From positions 1,556,363 through 1,620,362 of the forward strand of contig LNKV01000003.1 of assembly GCA_001465935.1 (NCBI GenBank): DNA of 64,000 bases, read 5' to 3'. The DNA comes from Clarireedia homoeocarpa (taxonomy: Eukaryota > Ascomycota > Leotiomycetes > Helotiales > Rutstroemiaceae). A program made the position numbers and the translations under genes. Within the stretch, counting starts at the first letter, position 1. Every line of letters starts with the position of its first letter. Shown here piece by piece: positions 25,075 to 38,100 of this stretch. Under the pieces are notes generated by a model. It was given only the letters and a program-made list of their open reading frames with translations. It ran no database searches and was not told the DNA's origin.

Positions 25075-26050
25075 AGCAGTCAGCCGTACTTAATCCTTCG
25101 TGTTTAGATAACTTACTTATCTTGGCGTTTCAAGCCCCTTCGATCTCGCGTGAAAGGCCTTGTATGCGATAACCACGTGTTTGGGGGATGCTTTCGCGCT
25201 TGATATGATCTCTATCCGAGTTAGAGAGTCTAGAAGGGGTCTTTTCGACAAAAAGATCATACGGCCAGCCGCCAAACCTATAATCCATTTTCGCTATCTA
25301 GTGGTAGAGCCTGAATGAAGCAAGTTGTATGATTTATGCTTTTTCCTATCGCACAAGTGGCGTAGAAATGGTGTTGCCCATCTGGACGTTTGCAGGTCCG
25401 CTCACCTGAATATCAAGCTCTAGCAACATAGCCACCTTATTCTCGGTGGTGCAGCTCCAAATTGGAACGCATAAAGCGATCTCCAAATTTCCCAGGGTGT
25501 CTCGGTAGTAGAAACAGCCAGCCTAGTCATGTATATGATCTAGAAGAAGCTCAAAGCCGAGGCGGCAGCTTGCCAAAACTAATCTGAGCTTGGCATCAGT
25601 GTATGTAACTTTTGCAAGATTGCATATATAAAAAATAACTCATAAACGAACTTAAGAGTTAAAGAATAGTATCTTATATGAGTTGGATAAAAACATCGAG
25701 AGGGAATTGCCAAAAGTAGGGTCTCCGCAACAAAGAGATCAATGAAGTGCAGGATATGAGTGCTCTTAAATTGCTTGGAGAAATTACAGGTGATCGGAAC
25801 TAAGTTCAGCTAAATGCTGTGATGCAAGATCCAGAGGCAGGAAGCCATAGTTTGCCTGTTATTCTGAAGGTGATAAAATGTGGGCTCGTCTGAGCTATGG
25901 CAACAGTGCGTAGCACGAGAATTACAGGCACTCCTATACCAGCTTTCAGCGTAACTGATAATGCGAGGTTACACCTTAGCAAAGTTGATCATTGGTATAA
26001 ACAGTGCTCGGGAATGCTTGGTATATAATTCCCTGCTTCTCATAAATAAT

Positions 26051-27309
26051 CTAGCGCGTATGCTGAGGCCTCAATTTTCCGAGTCCATCGAAACCTGCAT
26101 CTGTATTCCAGCCCCAGACAATAGCGTAATGTCTAGCCAGCAGCAGCCATTCTTCAACTTCATCCAAACCCTCCAACCGATCGACTCTCTCTCTTTCAGT
26201 ATGTCCAACCCACTTATCCCACACATCCTCTATGCTCACAGCATTGACTCCGCCGCCTGAAACGCCGAAGCCAAGATCTGTCAATCTGCCTCGTTGGTCT
26301 TCAAGTGTCTTGTACTTTTGAACTGTAGGCATAGTAATACCACGGGAAGCAAGGTTCTCAACCATCATTTGACCGAACGCATCATTCACACCGATCGGCT
26401 CATAGAGAATGATTCCAACATTTTTGACCCTTTCTGTAAACCATTTTATTACATTAGTTGCTACTTCCGCATTGAGATAGCATAGGCAGCACTCGGATAT
26501 TATTAAGGTAGGCAGGTCGTTTCGAATACCATAAAACGTCTCGAGACTCTGGATTTCGGGTAGCTGGCGGAGATCCATAGGGTGGCATATGTATCCGGCC
26601 GAGCTTTCGTCCTTTGAAGCATGGGTGAACCCCCATTCCATGCTTTCTTGGGGATTAGCCCCTGCAGCATCCAGTCCTCCGTTATCACCTTGCTTCCTCT
26701 CGAACAATTTGTCTGTGCCTACGAGAACTGGATGGTTTTGTTGAACAAGTCGATGTTTGGCGGCACAAACTGCGGGAAAATCGAATTCGTGATATACGAC
26801 ATTTTGATGGCCATTGCGCGCCCGAAGACGGAAGTATCGAGTATCCGTGCCGGCCCCTAGTGATATTATTTGTTTCGGTATGGCAGGAGTTTCATCCGTC
26901 CTCGACAGAAATGCGTCGATGATTAGGTCTAAAGCTGTCGTGCGAGAATATGTTCCTAAACCAAGTGTCAAATATTAGCTGCTTCCGCATGAAGTAGTGG
27001 AACGCACTCTGCACTCGCAGATACGAAGGCTAACGAACCTCTATTGATGATTGGTAGCCTTCGTGTACCACTGCTGCTGACAAAGTAACGAGCAAAAGGA
27101 TCGTCGAGATATCCCAAAGTGACTGCACTGAGGCGGGATACAGCTGCATCTGTGTCTGTGCCTTGAATGACTTTGTCCCCACGGTTTGAAGCACTTTCCG
27201 AATGCGGAGTCAGAGGATTGCGAAGGCTAGAGCCTCTACCTCTTCCTCTGCCACGAGATCGTGAGTCGCCGCGTAATGAGAGGAGATTGGGTATCTCCTT
27301 TGCAGACAT
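26051..27309 (-). CDS. PPM1: Leucine carboxyl methyltransferase (PP2A methyltransferase)
   Basis: A 391-residue SAM-dependent methyltransferase of the LCMT1/PPM1 family, which methylates the C-terminal leucine carboxylate of the PP2A catalytic subunit and so controls holoenzyme assembly. Exons are 27309-27039 and 26955-26051; the 83-bp intron splices INRGTYSRT, the expected substrate/SAM loop. Landmarks: TDTDAAVSRLSAV with LGYLDDPFARYF near the start, the SAM motif LGAGTDTRYFRL, EFDFPAVCAAKHR, LIISECCLCYLN, YEPIGVNDAFGQMM, and a C-terminal ARHYAIVWGW. The first 30 residues carry an RGRGRGRG run, not part of the catalytic core. Length is somewhat above the yeast enzyme because of this extension and an insertion after residue 150. 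The start at 27309 is the first ATG giving MSAKEIPNLLSLRG. Confidence 0.92.
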
Positions 27310-30300
27310 ACTTGTAGTACCTTGGAATATCAAATTCCAAATGATTGAAAGTAGCAAGCGCTCGAGCAGGTGGGGTTAGCAAGGCGACAAGGCACGTACC
27401 CAGATCGAGACTAGCTCGAACATAGTCCAACGAGGCTGAAAAGGTTAATACCCGATACGTCTAGTTATATGCAGTTGCAGTTCAGTAAGTACTCGAGTAA
27501 AACATTTCTCGCACAGATAATTATTAACATGCACGGTGACGAATTAATTACAGAATTCGCACATTAAGTTATTCGAACTAGTTCATCTTCCTTGATGTTC
27601 GGAGCCATGTGAACTTTTGGAAACGAGCCACCGGAGCTCTCTCATTCATCAATAGATTCTGCAACTTTTCCCAGGGAAATTCCCACGAGCAGTTTCCTCT
27701 ATCCTTTAGAAATAGAAGGCCCACAGTTGCTCTAGCGGTCAGATAGGTGTTTACCCAAATACAGACAAGCAGTTGCAGCGCAACTCTATGTCAAGATACA
27801 AAAGCTAGAAAACATCTCTGGGCTACAACGACTATCGAATCTCATCATTCGAAGCTGCACCACAATGTATGCCCCTTAATCCATTCATAGGAAGTGGAAG
27901 TTTAAGTCATCGTCACTGGATAGAGCTTGAGGGCGCTAGTTCCGGGGGAACTTGTGCAATTCCCTACTCAGTCCAGCCGTCCTTTCTACTGTTCATGCGC
28001 CTCCCGCTAGCTGACCGAACCCGAGTAACGCTGACACGATCTCTAAGTCTTGTGGGCAGGCGGTAGATGCGCGCCTAGTATACTTTCATATCAAGTGCTA
28101 TTCGCGTACTCTTCGGTGACTGCCTATCGACTTGATTTGTTAACGCACCGTCCTGCTTTCCAAAGTGTCAAATCTATTGCACCGTAGATTCAATCTTCGT
28201 GTTTAATTTTGTCCAGGTTCATGTTTATTGCTGACGACCACGCAGAAACTGGTGCTGGTTGCTTGGAAACGGAAGGACGGACCTTGATGTTTCGTTTGTT
28301 GTCATGCATTTCTGAATGCATCGGTTGTTGCGGACATGAGCGTGCTCCTCTACATAGACATAATGGAAGAAGCATTGCTGGCTTCCTTGCCATTGCTTCT
28401 TCATGATATGCGTTGCCCTTAACAGCTATGGTAGCTGCAATAGTATGTCCCCTTTCGCCGCTGGTGGCCAACGACACGGCAACGTTGAAGGTACTTCTTA
28501 AAAGCAAATATTATTACTCTGATTCAGTGCAGTCGCCAGTATAAACAAGTGAAGAGTGGACACACAAGTGCATCGCTAATGACCTTACCTCATATAGTGG
28601 CTCTCCAAGTCCATATTCTCACAATGTCATCAACTCCCACTCCACTGCTCAAAAGAGTACGCAGCATTAATCCTCCTGGCGAGACTACTTTTAAGTAGAG
28701 AGAAGCATCATTTTAGATCATCTGGATGAGGCAGCTATTATCTGCTGTCATCGGCAATCCTCGATATTGACGAGTGACGTTGCAAATACACCATACCTTG
28801 AACGGAAAATGAAGGCAGACACGAACTTCCTCGAAACAACTAACTCATACTCGACACCAGCCCACTCGCACCTATTTAAAACTCGTTAAAGCAAGTCGAA
28901 CTTAAGGGGGCCAATTGAGTCGCAGCAGCAACGAATAAATCAGAAATTTGTTACTGTAAACGAAGAGAGCACCCGGCAAAAACTACCGAAAAGACGACTA
29001 TATATGGTTGTATCAATTGTCTTGAATTAGCAAATCAGGAATGAAACTTTTACTAAAAGTGTTGAACATCCCGCGCCGGAAACAATAATAAGTTATCTAT
29101 CTATAGGAAGGAGGTCTTGGAGAGCCGAGGTCGTTCGAGACTGTTCTGCAGTTACCGATATGCGATCATAGCACAGCATACACGATGAAAAGTCTCGAGG
29201 GAAACATGCTGCTACAGCACCACTGTGCATTGTTGAGTCCTTTCTGCCAGTCGAGATTTACACGCGTGGCATGCGTGAAGATTTCAAGCTTGATACTTGA
29301 CGCAGGAACACATTTGTAGGTACCTCCGTGAAGCCTCCTAGCTACAAAAAAGGAGTTCGATTTCCTTTCGGTACAGACAAAATACATGTATCGGTGAGAG
29401 TGCGGAGCGTCCAAAAGCTGTCATGTCCGAGGACGAAAGATCAAAAGGGGACCAATGCTACAACTATCTAGGCGTAGTCCATCCGATAACCCGAGATTTC
29501 TCCCACTTTGCTTTAGCATTCCAATGGATCGACAAAGTACGAAGTAAACAATTTCTGGGGAATGCTGAGCATTGTCCTCGAATCTGCCAGAGTACGGAAC
29601 TACACCGGCTGACAACGCTCCCCTTGGCTGTCCGGACCGAAAGTGCAGTTCTAATATAATGACATGATAGGACGGATGAGAGGAAGGAGATCACACTGCG
29701 GGCTTCGAGTGGTGGTGGGAGAGGAAGCAAATCTCTGTTAAAAGCGATTTGGGTCTATGGAGACCCTTTTTGGCTGTGGCTCGAGCACCAGCCAAGTGAC
29801 ACCGCAAGGATTTAAAGCTTGACTTCCAATCCGCGCTAGACTTCTATTGTCTAAAGTAATTTAAAAATGCGCGGTGAACATGGGTCTTATCATTGGTCGA
29901 TCATTTTACTAAACGCCCGTTCGGGACTAGCCTCAGGTACCGTGCATGTGGCTTTTTTGGTTGGCCAATGAGTGAGAGGCGTCCTCGGCAATGGAAAGCC
30001 TATTTGGGATTTTCAAACATGGATTCTGATTGTGCAATTTCCCAAGCCGCCAGTGCAGAGTAAAGCCATCTCCAATTCTCCAGACTTTGCACAGGATGAG
30101 GAAATGGGAAACGCCTTGATCAGCCGTTGGGTCACGCTCCTGGCACTTGGTGACCTGCAAAGCCGCTACCCACTACTGCACCTTTGCCCACCCACCTTTG
30201 CTCCAACGTACCTTTATCCTCGTCTTTCTGCATCCTCTTTTTGAGCTTCACAATCTTTCATCTGGCTTCTTGTCGCCATTACGCTCTTTACCGCCTATCT

Positions 30301-30554
30301 GCTTTTGTCGCCGTAACAACGAGTCGCTCGTTACCACTACTATCAGTCATTCAATTTAAAATTAAAAAATTTTGTACACCAATTCTCAGCATTTTTCAGC
30401 GCCTATAGTCGAATACCTCGAAACTACCAGCTACCAACTACCAGCTACCAACTACCAACCACCAACAGCCAACAGCCAACAGATCGAGCTTCGCTCAGAG
30501 GCACTCTCACGAACGGCAAGATCTAGCCGAAGATAGATCCCACACTCTCTCAAC
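27310..30554. other. Long gene-poor region upstream of SUN gene
   Basis: About 3.2 kb without a supportable gene. Several open frames of 60-105 codons occur on both strands (for example 28190-28507 minus), but their translations are irregular and match nothing I know. The right end holds the promoter and leader of the SUN-family gene. Confidence 0.5.
30424..30482. repeat. ACC/CAA-rich tandem repeat in the leader of the SUN gene
   Basis: A run built from CTACCAACTACCAG and CCAACAG units lies about 70-130 bases before the start codon at 30555. If transcribed it would be a G-poor, unstructured 5' leader, as is common for strongly translated wall-protein genes. Confidence 0.7.
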
Positions 30555-32210
30555 ATGAAGCTTTTGAGTATGCAAATCGCAATTGGCGCGGCCATTGCAG
30601 TGTTGTTAGTGCCTTGCGAAGCTAAGCGCGGTCGTGGTCTCTCGCACTTGGATATACTAGAGAAGCGCCACTCACACAAGCGGGCTCATACATCACCACG
30701 AGCAGAAGAGTCTGGCGAAGTTCTCCAAAAGCGCGGGCAATGCGCCTTCCCAACGGATGCCGGACTTGTCGCAGTCACTCCTGGTTCGAAGAATGCTGGT
30801 TGGGCTATGAGTCCAGATCAGGCATGCACCCCAGGCTCATATTGCCCATATGCTTGTCCTCCTGGTCAGGTCATGGCGCAATGGAATCCAAAGGCAACTT
30901 CATACAGCTACCCACTGTCTATGGTATGTGCAATGCGCCGTCTCCGAGGTTGACATACTTACTTTCTCTAGGATGGAGGGTTGTATTGCGACTCCAACGG
31001 CCAGATGAAGAAACCGTTTTCCAATCAACCATATTGTGTTTCAGGCACTGGAACTGTTGGAGTGGTCAACAGTTGTGGTGGAAAAGTTTCATTTTGTCAA
31101 ACAGTTCTTCCAGGAAACGAAGCCATGTTAATCCCAACTGAAGTTGACAGCTCTTCACAATTGGCAGTCCCAGGCACAGACTACTGGTGCGAAACTGCTG
31201 CGCAGTATGTGTATCCCATAAAATGATTTAGTCATCACGAACTGACAATTAGCAGTTATTATATCAATGCACCAGGTGTTTCTAAGTCCGATGCTTGTAT
31301 CTGGGGCGATGGGTCTAAGCCGATCGGAAACTGGGCTCCCTATGTTGCTGGCGCGAACACCGTTGCGAGTGGTGATACTTACGTCAAGATCGGCTGGAAC
31401 CCAATCTGGACTGGCTCTCCTCTGTCCAAAACAATGCCCAGCTTTGGTATCAAAATCGAGTGTTCTGGATCTGGTTGCAATGGACTTCCATGTTCGATCG
31501 ACCCATCAACCGATGGAATTGGAGGTGTCACTAGCGCTGATCAAGCAAGCGGTGCAGGAGGAGCTAGTTTTTGCGTTGTCACCGTTCCTTCCGGGTTGAC
31601 AGCAGATATCGTCGTCTTTGAGATTGGCAGCTCAGGCGGATCGGGAACTGCTCACTCGTCTAAGCCTGCTTCCTCAAGCGCTTCTCCAACCCCAACCCCA
31701 ACTCCGTCCTCAACAAGTTCCAAAACTTCGTCCACTCCCCCTCCATCATCAACATCGTCAAGTAGCTCGTCCAGCAGCTCGTCCAGCTCGTCCAGCTCGT
31801 CCAGCTCTTCCAGTTCATCCAGCTCTACGCATTCGTCCACTTCGTCGTCGTCAACATCATCATCCTCGTCTATCTCCATTTCCTCGTCTGTTACTTCCAG
31901 TTCAGAGATTTCGAGCTCCACCGCATCTCTATACAGTCACACTTCAAGCGTCATTTCCTCATCTTACTACCCGGTTACAAGCAATGCTCCTCACATCATG
32001 ATACAGAACGGAACTGTGCAAACTGGCAGCGGAAGCACATTAGTAGCGCAGTCCACCCAGTCGATACCTGGTAGCCCTATCACCAGCGCTGGTGGTGCTG
32101 CTACTGCAACAAGCACTGATAGTAAAAAGAAGTCCGCCGCTAGTGCTCAACAAGTATCCAACTCAATGTTCAGCCTAGTCCTACTCCTCGCCATCGCATG
32201 TCTCATCTGA
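30555..32210 (+). CDS. SUN-family cell-wall glucanase-like protein (GH132), GPI-type
   Basis: A 518-residue secreted SUN protein from exons 30555-30923, 30972-31204 and 31256-32210. Residues 1-23 are a signal peptide (MKLLSMQIAIGAAIAVLLVPCEA). Several dibasic sites follow (KR at 24, 37, 42 and 59), and KR59-60 immediately before GQCAFPTDAG is a good Kex2 cleavage point. The SUN core shows GWAMSPDQACTPGSYCPYACPPGQVMAQWNP, GLYCDSNGQ and CVSGTGTVGVVN, with conserved cysteines. Then comes a Ser-dominated stalk encoded by a minisatellite, and a hydrophobic end (SMFSLVLLLAIACLI) after small residues, as in GPI-anchored wall proteins. SUN proteins act in septation and wall remodelling on beta-1,3-glucan. 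The 48- and 51-bp introns are needed to keep the core in frame. Confidence 0.92.
31735..31875 (+). repeat. Serine-codon minisatellite in the SUN gene
   Basis: Nine-base units close to AGCTCGTCC repeat in frame and encode an almost pure serine run of about 40 residues. This forms the glycosylation-prone stalk before the GPI signal. Such runs change length easily between strains. Confidence 0.85.
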
Positions 32211-35152
32211 GCAGATCATACACGACAACAGTATTTCATTTCCTATCTGCATAATCTTCTCGTCTCCTGGACATTTTGCCGCTTACTACCTTCTAATGCG
32301 TCTGGAAGACGCAATACTCTTGACGAAAATTTTACTATAATTCACGATTCTGTATACATGTCAACACATACATACCACATTTACATCTAATTCCTATTGG
32401 ATAATCACTATTTTCGCACATATGCCTGCGTTCGCTGAACGATTCACAACTGCACGGCGCGACACACTCTGCCTCTATTTTCTTGTTTCAATATCTGTTT
32501 TTTCTTATACCCTAGGTTCTTCGTTTTCGGGATTTGTTGTGAAAGTATCCTCGATATCTAGCTGTCTTTTTCTTTTGGATCTGCTCGAAGAAATCGGGGA
32601 AGGGAAAAGGGAGTGCTTAGGGGCGGCTTTATCTTCTTATGACTCATATACGTGATTGATGCTTATACACGATTATCTTTGGCTCGGCGGTACGTTCTTC
32701 TGGGAAGTCCTTTTGGCGGGTTCGTGAGATTTGGGTTGGTTGGTTAGGTGGATAGGTTGCTGGATGGGTCGTTGGATCAGTAGAAGGATTAAGGGATGCA
32801 TTTGGGAAGGATGGTCTGTTGAGGGAAGCTTACTTACATAATTTTTATTGTGTATGTACGAACTGGTGCGAGATGGAGAGTTGTATAGGCACTGTACGGA
32901 TTATTAGCCTGGGGAGGTGGTGTTGGTTGTGTTGAGTGTGCAACGAGCGGATAAAAGGAGAATATACTGAGACGTTGAATTGAATTAAAGTTATCTGATC
33001 TGAATTACTTCCCGTTAGTGTGGTTCGGTTATGACAAGGATATTGACGTACATACATTCTGGAAATTTTTAAGGTATTGATGGCGGTAGTTCCTTCCCTA
33101 GAACAGTTTCCCAGGCCTAGCACAATGATGTTCACCAGTTTTTCAATTTTCGAATCTGGATTTCGGATTCCAAATTCGGATTCCAAGTTCCCGTGCTAGT
33201 AACTGTCCAAAAAGTCTACTTTATTGTGATTGAGCTCAGCCCTGAATCAACGGACCCGGACTCAGCAATGGCCGGTGAAGTTGAATTCCTATATGTGAAT
33301 GATGCCGGCTACGAACCTGAATTGATATTTTTGATTATATTCAGTCAATAGGAATGAAGCACACTACATCTTTTGATGCCGCCCGCGCAAATTACCAACA
33401 TATCTTTCGAAGAAATTTCGCCCTATATATATATATCTCTCTTTCCTTCAACTTAATGACACTAAAGACCTTCTACCTCGACAGAGCATATGGTTTTACA
33501 ATAGTGCTTTCTTCCAAAGAAAGCTGCCCTCTTATCGATGAGCGTCTGTCTGCTGCTGTTGCTGGCAGAGATGTAGGGTTTGGAAGTTGGTCTGGCGGTT
33601 ACTGGCACGAAGGAATATATAGCAGAATTACATGGTTGAGAAAGGGTGGAGATTGGTTGGTAGTTCTAGAGGTCAACACGAGGCAAGAGTCGGGAGGATT
33701 GCTGATGGAATATGAGTACTGGCTTGGCTACCGTCGGAAAAAGATATTCTCCTGGGCGTAAAATAATATATATTTATACACATCAATCCGTATACAGTGA
33801 ATAGAAAAAACATTGCAAATGGAAGGTATCCTGGAGAGAAAAGTGTCAGCGAGAAAATTTGAAGTGTGTACCGTTTAATGAGTTGTAGGATATTTACTTA
33901 TGAGATGGAATAGAGTCAAATGATGATGGAAGAGAAAGATTGATTGATTGATTGATCGTTTTTACATCCTTTGTGAGTCCAAGACTATCAAGGCTATAGT
34001 AGGATAGCTAGCCTGTTTTCAATGTGTCCTGATCGATGGCGAGGGTCGTACCGTGGAAACATTAAAAAATAAAAATAAAAAAATAAAAATAAATAAAATA
34101 CGTTGTCCTCCTCTTCTGAAACCTTCTTTCCTCGCTCTCTTTCTACCTCGTACAAAAAGGAAACCTATGGCCTTCCTGTCATCAAAAGTTCGAGATGCCC
34201 AGGACTAGCCTCAGGTAGAACCAGAGCATCTCCCTCCTCTTAGATATCCCTTTTCTCTACTACTTTCCTATACTCTCTGCTATCTCCTCTCAACACACAA
34301 TCGAAGAGTCGGCGCTCAAACGCCATCGTGTTGTATTCGTAGACATGATATGGAAAGGAAAGTCTTGTTGTAGAGGGAGAAGAAGTTGATAATAAGGCCT
34401 GTATGCCCAGCAGCCTTGTATTTTTTCTTTCTTTCTTTTATCCTTAAGAAGAGCCCCTTGTAGCCGGCATAATCGTAATTTAAAAGAGGAAGAGTAACTT
34501 CGTCATGTTCGTTGGCGATAAGAAGAAAGAGAAAGAGGTTGTTGTCGCCATTTATACTTTGGTCAGGTAATGGTACGCAGTAGATATTGTTATCTAGCCG
34601 TCATCTTCTGCTATCGATCCCCGCTGATATCGATTGTGACATACATTTGTGCTGTCAATCTGTTTGCTTATATATCATTATGTTGTCTCTGCAGTGTAGT
34701 CGTTGTTGTACTGTCCCAATTTAGAGATGTTCATCCAAAGTTGGGTGAAAACTCTGCAAAAGCTTCTCATCGGGTATATCGGAAATGGCAATATCGTCGA
34801 AAAACGAGTATAATGATTCGAATTCGATGTAGAAAAAGGTATGCGATTGATCTCATTGGCTTTCTGAAATACATACTGTATTCAGAGGTTCGTAGCCAGC
34901 ACCAATGTACAGGCTGAGACTTCGACTTTGCTGACTAGAAAGGGAAGATGATTGGCCGAAAAGTTTTCGACCCCATGCAGCTCTAGGTAACACCAGCCTT
35001 TCAGCCGCAGAAACGGTTCCGGTAAGATTGGACACCTGATGCCTTTCATCATTCACAACGATTCTCAGAATCATTCAACTAGTCTTTCAATCCATCAACG
35101 ATTATATCAAGCCAAAAAATAATAATTGATTGTGTCTACCTAGTTTTACTCC
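32211..35152. other. Intergenic region, no gene supported
   Basis: About 2.9 kb of low-complexity DNA between the SUN and NLR genes. It includes GATT repeats at about 33941-33957 and an AT-rich AAAATAAAAATA stretch at about 34065-34100. A 135-codon open frame at 33354-33761 (plus) reads through VLSSKESCPLIDERL and WLRKGGDWLVVLEV, but has no known domain and begins in low-complexity DNA; it may be chance. The right end contains the NLR promoter. Confidence 0.45.
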
Positions 35153-38100
35153 ATGGAAGGACAGGCCAAGCGACAACGGGTTAATCTAGCAGGCGACTAT
35201 GCGACTTCGGGTGGTCCACAATTTATTGCATCAAATATTAATTCTGGGGGAGGGTCTATTAGTGTTTATGGACCTTCACAAGGTTTGTTCTAGTAAATCC
35301 AATACCAATAATTATCTAACCCTTTTATTTTAGATCTAACAAATTGTTTGCGCGACCTTGGAGCTACAGATCCTCGTTCCGACAGACAACGAATTGCGAA
35401 CAGCAAAGATGAGTTACTAGACGACTCGTGTTCATGGGTACTAGAGGATGATTCCTTTCGAAACTGGTGGGAGTATGATACTACTCATCTACTATGGATT
35501 CATGGGGATCCAGGTAAAGGGAAGACAATGATGATGTTATCACTCGAATCCGAGATATCAAGACGAATAAGTGTGGCCACAACAGATACACGAGCTGCGG
35601 TGTCATATTTCTTCTGCCAAAGTACAGATCCACGCCTGAATCATGCCACCGCTATTCTTAAGGGATTGATCTTCTGCCTGGTTGTTCAAGATAAACAGGT
35701 CTTACTACCTGTTTTGCAAGAAAAATTGAATGAGACTGGAGATCTCGAAACATGTCCGAATCTCTTCTATACGCTGTTTCGGATACTAATGGACTTATCA
35801 ACAGCATCAAAATTTTCAAAGGTGTATTTTATGATTGATGCACTTGATGAGTGTAATCAAGAATTGCAACCGCTTCTAAAGGAGATCGAAACGAGTCAAT
35901 ATTACTTCCCAAAGGTCAAATGGCTAGTGACAAGCCGTAATGAGGTATTCATCAAGGATAATTTGACTTCTCCTGATCGTCCATGCTTGAGTCTCGAATT
36001 AAATTCGAGACATGTATCTCGAGCTGTGGATTCGTTTATCAATGCGAAAGTCGCTGATCTGAAACGAAAAAAGTGTTATACTCAAGATATTACATCTAAA
36101 GTCAAACAATATCTCTCGGAGAAAGCGGATGGTACATTCCTTTGGATAGCTCTTGTTTTTCAAGAACTTAAAGCGGTACGGAAAGTCGATACAGAGGAAA
36201 GACTCACAAGATTCCCTGCTGGTCTCGAACCTTTATACGAACGAATTCTCCAACAACTCTCAAATCAAAATATTGGAGATCATCTGCAGCGCCATCGTCA
36301 AGTCTTGCGTCTCATTACACTCGCTCTCCGTCCACTGCATCTGGAAGAAGTTGTTGATCTCGGAGATTTATTACCTGGTCGGGCCTCTGATCTCCAAGAT
36401 GCAAAAGATCTTATTGATGAGTGTGGCTCTTTCCTCACGATTCGCGAAGAATCGATCTATTTCATTCACCAATCCGCAGTCGATTTTTTTAAGACCGGCA
36501 AGGGATCCAAGATTTTCTCTGAAAACGAAACACTTACCCATATTTCTCTTGCATATCGCTGTATGCACCTAATGAAGAGCACTTTGCGACAAAATATCTG
36601 TGGATTAGCATCTCCAGGTTCATCGCCACTTGATAAGAGTCAGTCTTCAGAAAAGGTTCTACCCAAAGCTATACAATACTCCGCACAATATTGGCTGGGT
36701 CATCTTCTCCCTAGACAGGCATACCAAAGGAGGGAAAGTAAAAGTAGTCTCATTGATTGGAATAAGGTCTATATGTTTCTTGAAGAGCATTTTCTTCATT
36801 GGCTCGAGGTTATGAGCTTGATGGGAACGATATCAGAGGGAATTATTGGAATAAGCTTCTTGAAGTCTCATATTTCAGTATGTGGATTTCGACTTTTGCT
36901 TCAGTTGAACAATCAGCTAATATTTTTGTTTGTTTGTTTGTTCCATTAACGTCCTGCATAAGTCTAAGACTATATAAGACGGCTCAAGCTCGTAGCTCTA
37001 GCAAGTCTATGTATTGTATTTTACAAAAAGTTTAGTAATAGTCAATCAGCTAATAGATAATATAGGCCACTGAGCATCTTAAACTCTGCAACTTTATTCA
37101 TGATGCAAGACGATTTATCCTTTATAACCGCACAGGAATTGAACAGGCTCCTCTTCAAATATATTGTTCAGCCTTATTCTTTGCGCCGGAAAAGAGTATT
37201 ATTCGAAAAATATTTCAAAAGTCTATTCCTTGTTGGATTTCTAAAATATCAAGAACACGATCAAATTGGAGTACTGCTCTACAAACGCTTGAGGGTCATT
37301 CGAGTAAAGTTAGCTCAGTAGCCTTTTCGCCTGATGGTAAGCTAGTCGCTTCGGGCTCATATGATAAAACGATCCGGCTTTGGGAGACAGCAACAGGCGA
37401 GCTACAACAAATACTCGAAGGTCATTCAGATTGGGTTAATTCAGTAGCTTTTTCGCCTAATAGCAAGCTAGTCGCTTCAGGCTCATATGACAAAACGATC
37501 CGGCTCTGGGATACAGCGACAGGCGAACTGCAGCAAACGCTCGAAGGTCATTCAGATTGGGTTAAATCAGTAGCTTTTTCGCCTAATAGCAAGCTAGTCG
37601 CTTCAGGCTCATATGACAAAACGATCCGGCTCTGGGATACAGCGACAGGCGAACTGCAGCAAACGCTCGAAGGTCATTCAGATTGGGTTAGCTCAGTAGC
37701 CTTTTCGCCTGATAGTAAGCTAGTCGCTTCAGGCTCATGTGATACTACGATTCGGCTCTGGGATACAGCGACAGGCGAATTGCAGCAAACGCTCGAAGGT
37801 CATTCAGATTGGGTTAGCTCAGTAGCCTTTTCGCCTGATAGTAAGCTAGTCGCTTCAGGCTCAGGGGATAAAACGATCCGGCTCTGGGATACAGCGACAG
37901 GCGAACTGCAGCAAACACTCGAATATCATTCGTATTCAGTCAACTCAGTAGCCTTTTCGCCTAATAGCAAACTAGTTGCTTCGGGCATTGGCAATACGAT
38001 CCGGCTTTGGGAAGCAGCAACAGGCGAGTTACAGCAAATACTCAAAGGTCATTCGGATCCGGTTATCTCAGTAGCCTTCTCACCCGATAGTAAGCTAGTC

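Larger units (their letters stand above)
23984..26050. other. Gene-poor region with a faint HET-domain-like relic
   Basis: About 2 kb with no intact gene. It holds the promoter of the coiled-coil gene on the left and the 3' flank of the methyltransferase gene on the right. A GGAAAG hexamer repeat lies at 24251-24275. Near 24990-25074 two short segments in different frames recall a HET domain (listed separately). Confidence 0.5.

Noticed and set aside
33354..33761. 135-codon open frame
   Set aside because: No recognisable domain, starts in low-complexity DNA and has no splice or neighbour support.
36878..37065. Premature end of the NLR after the NACHT region, making it a pseudogene
   Set aside because: A GT...AG intron of 188 bp joins the NACHT part to the conserved linker and WD repeats in frame.
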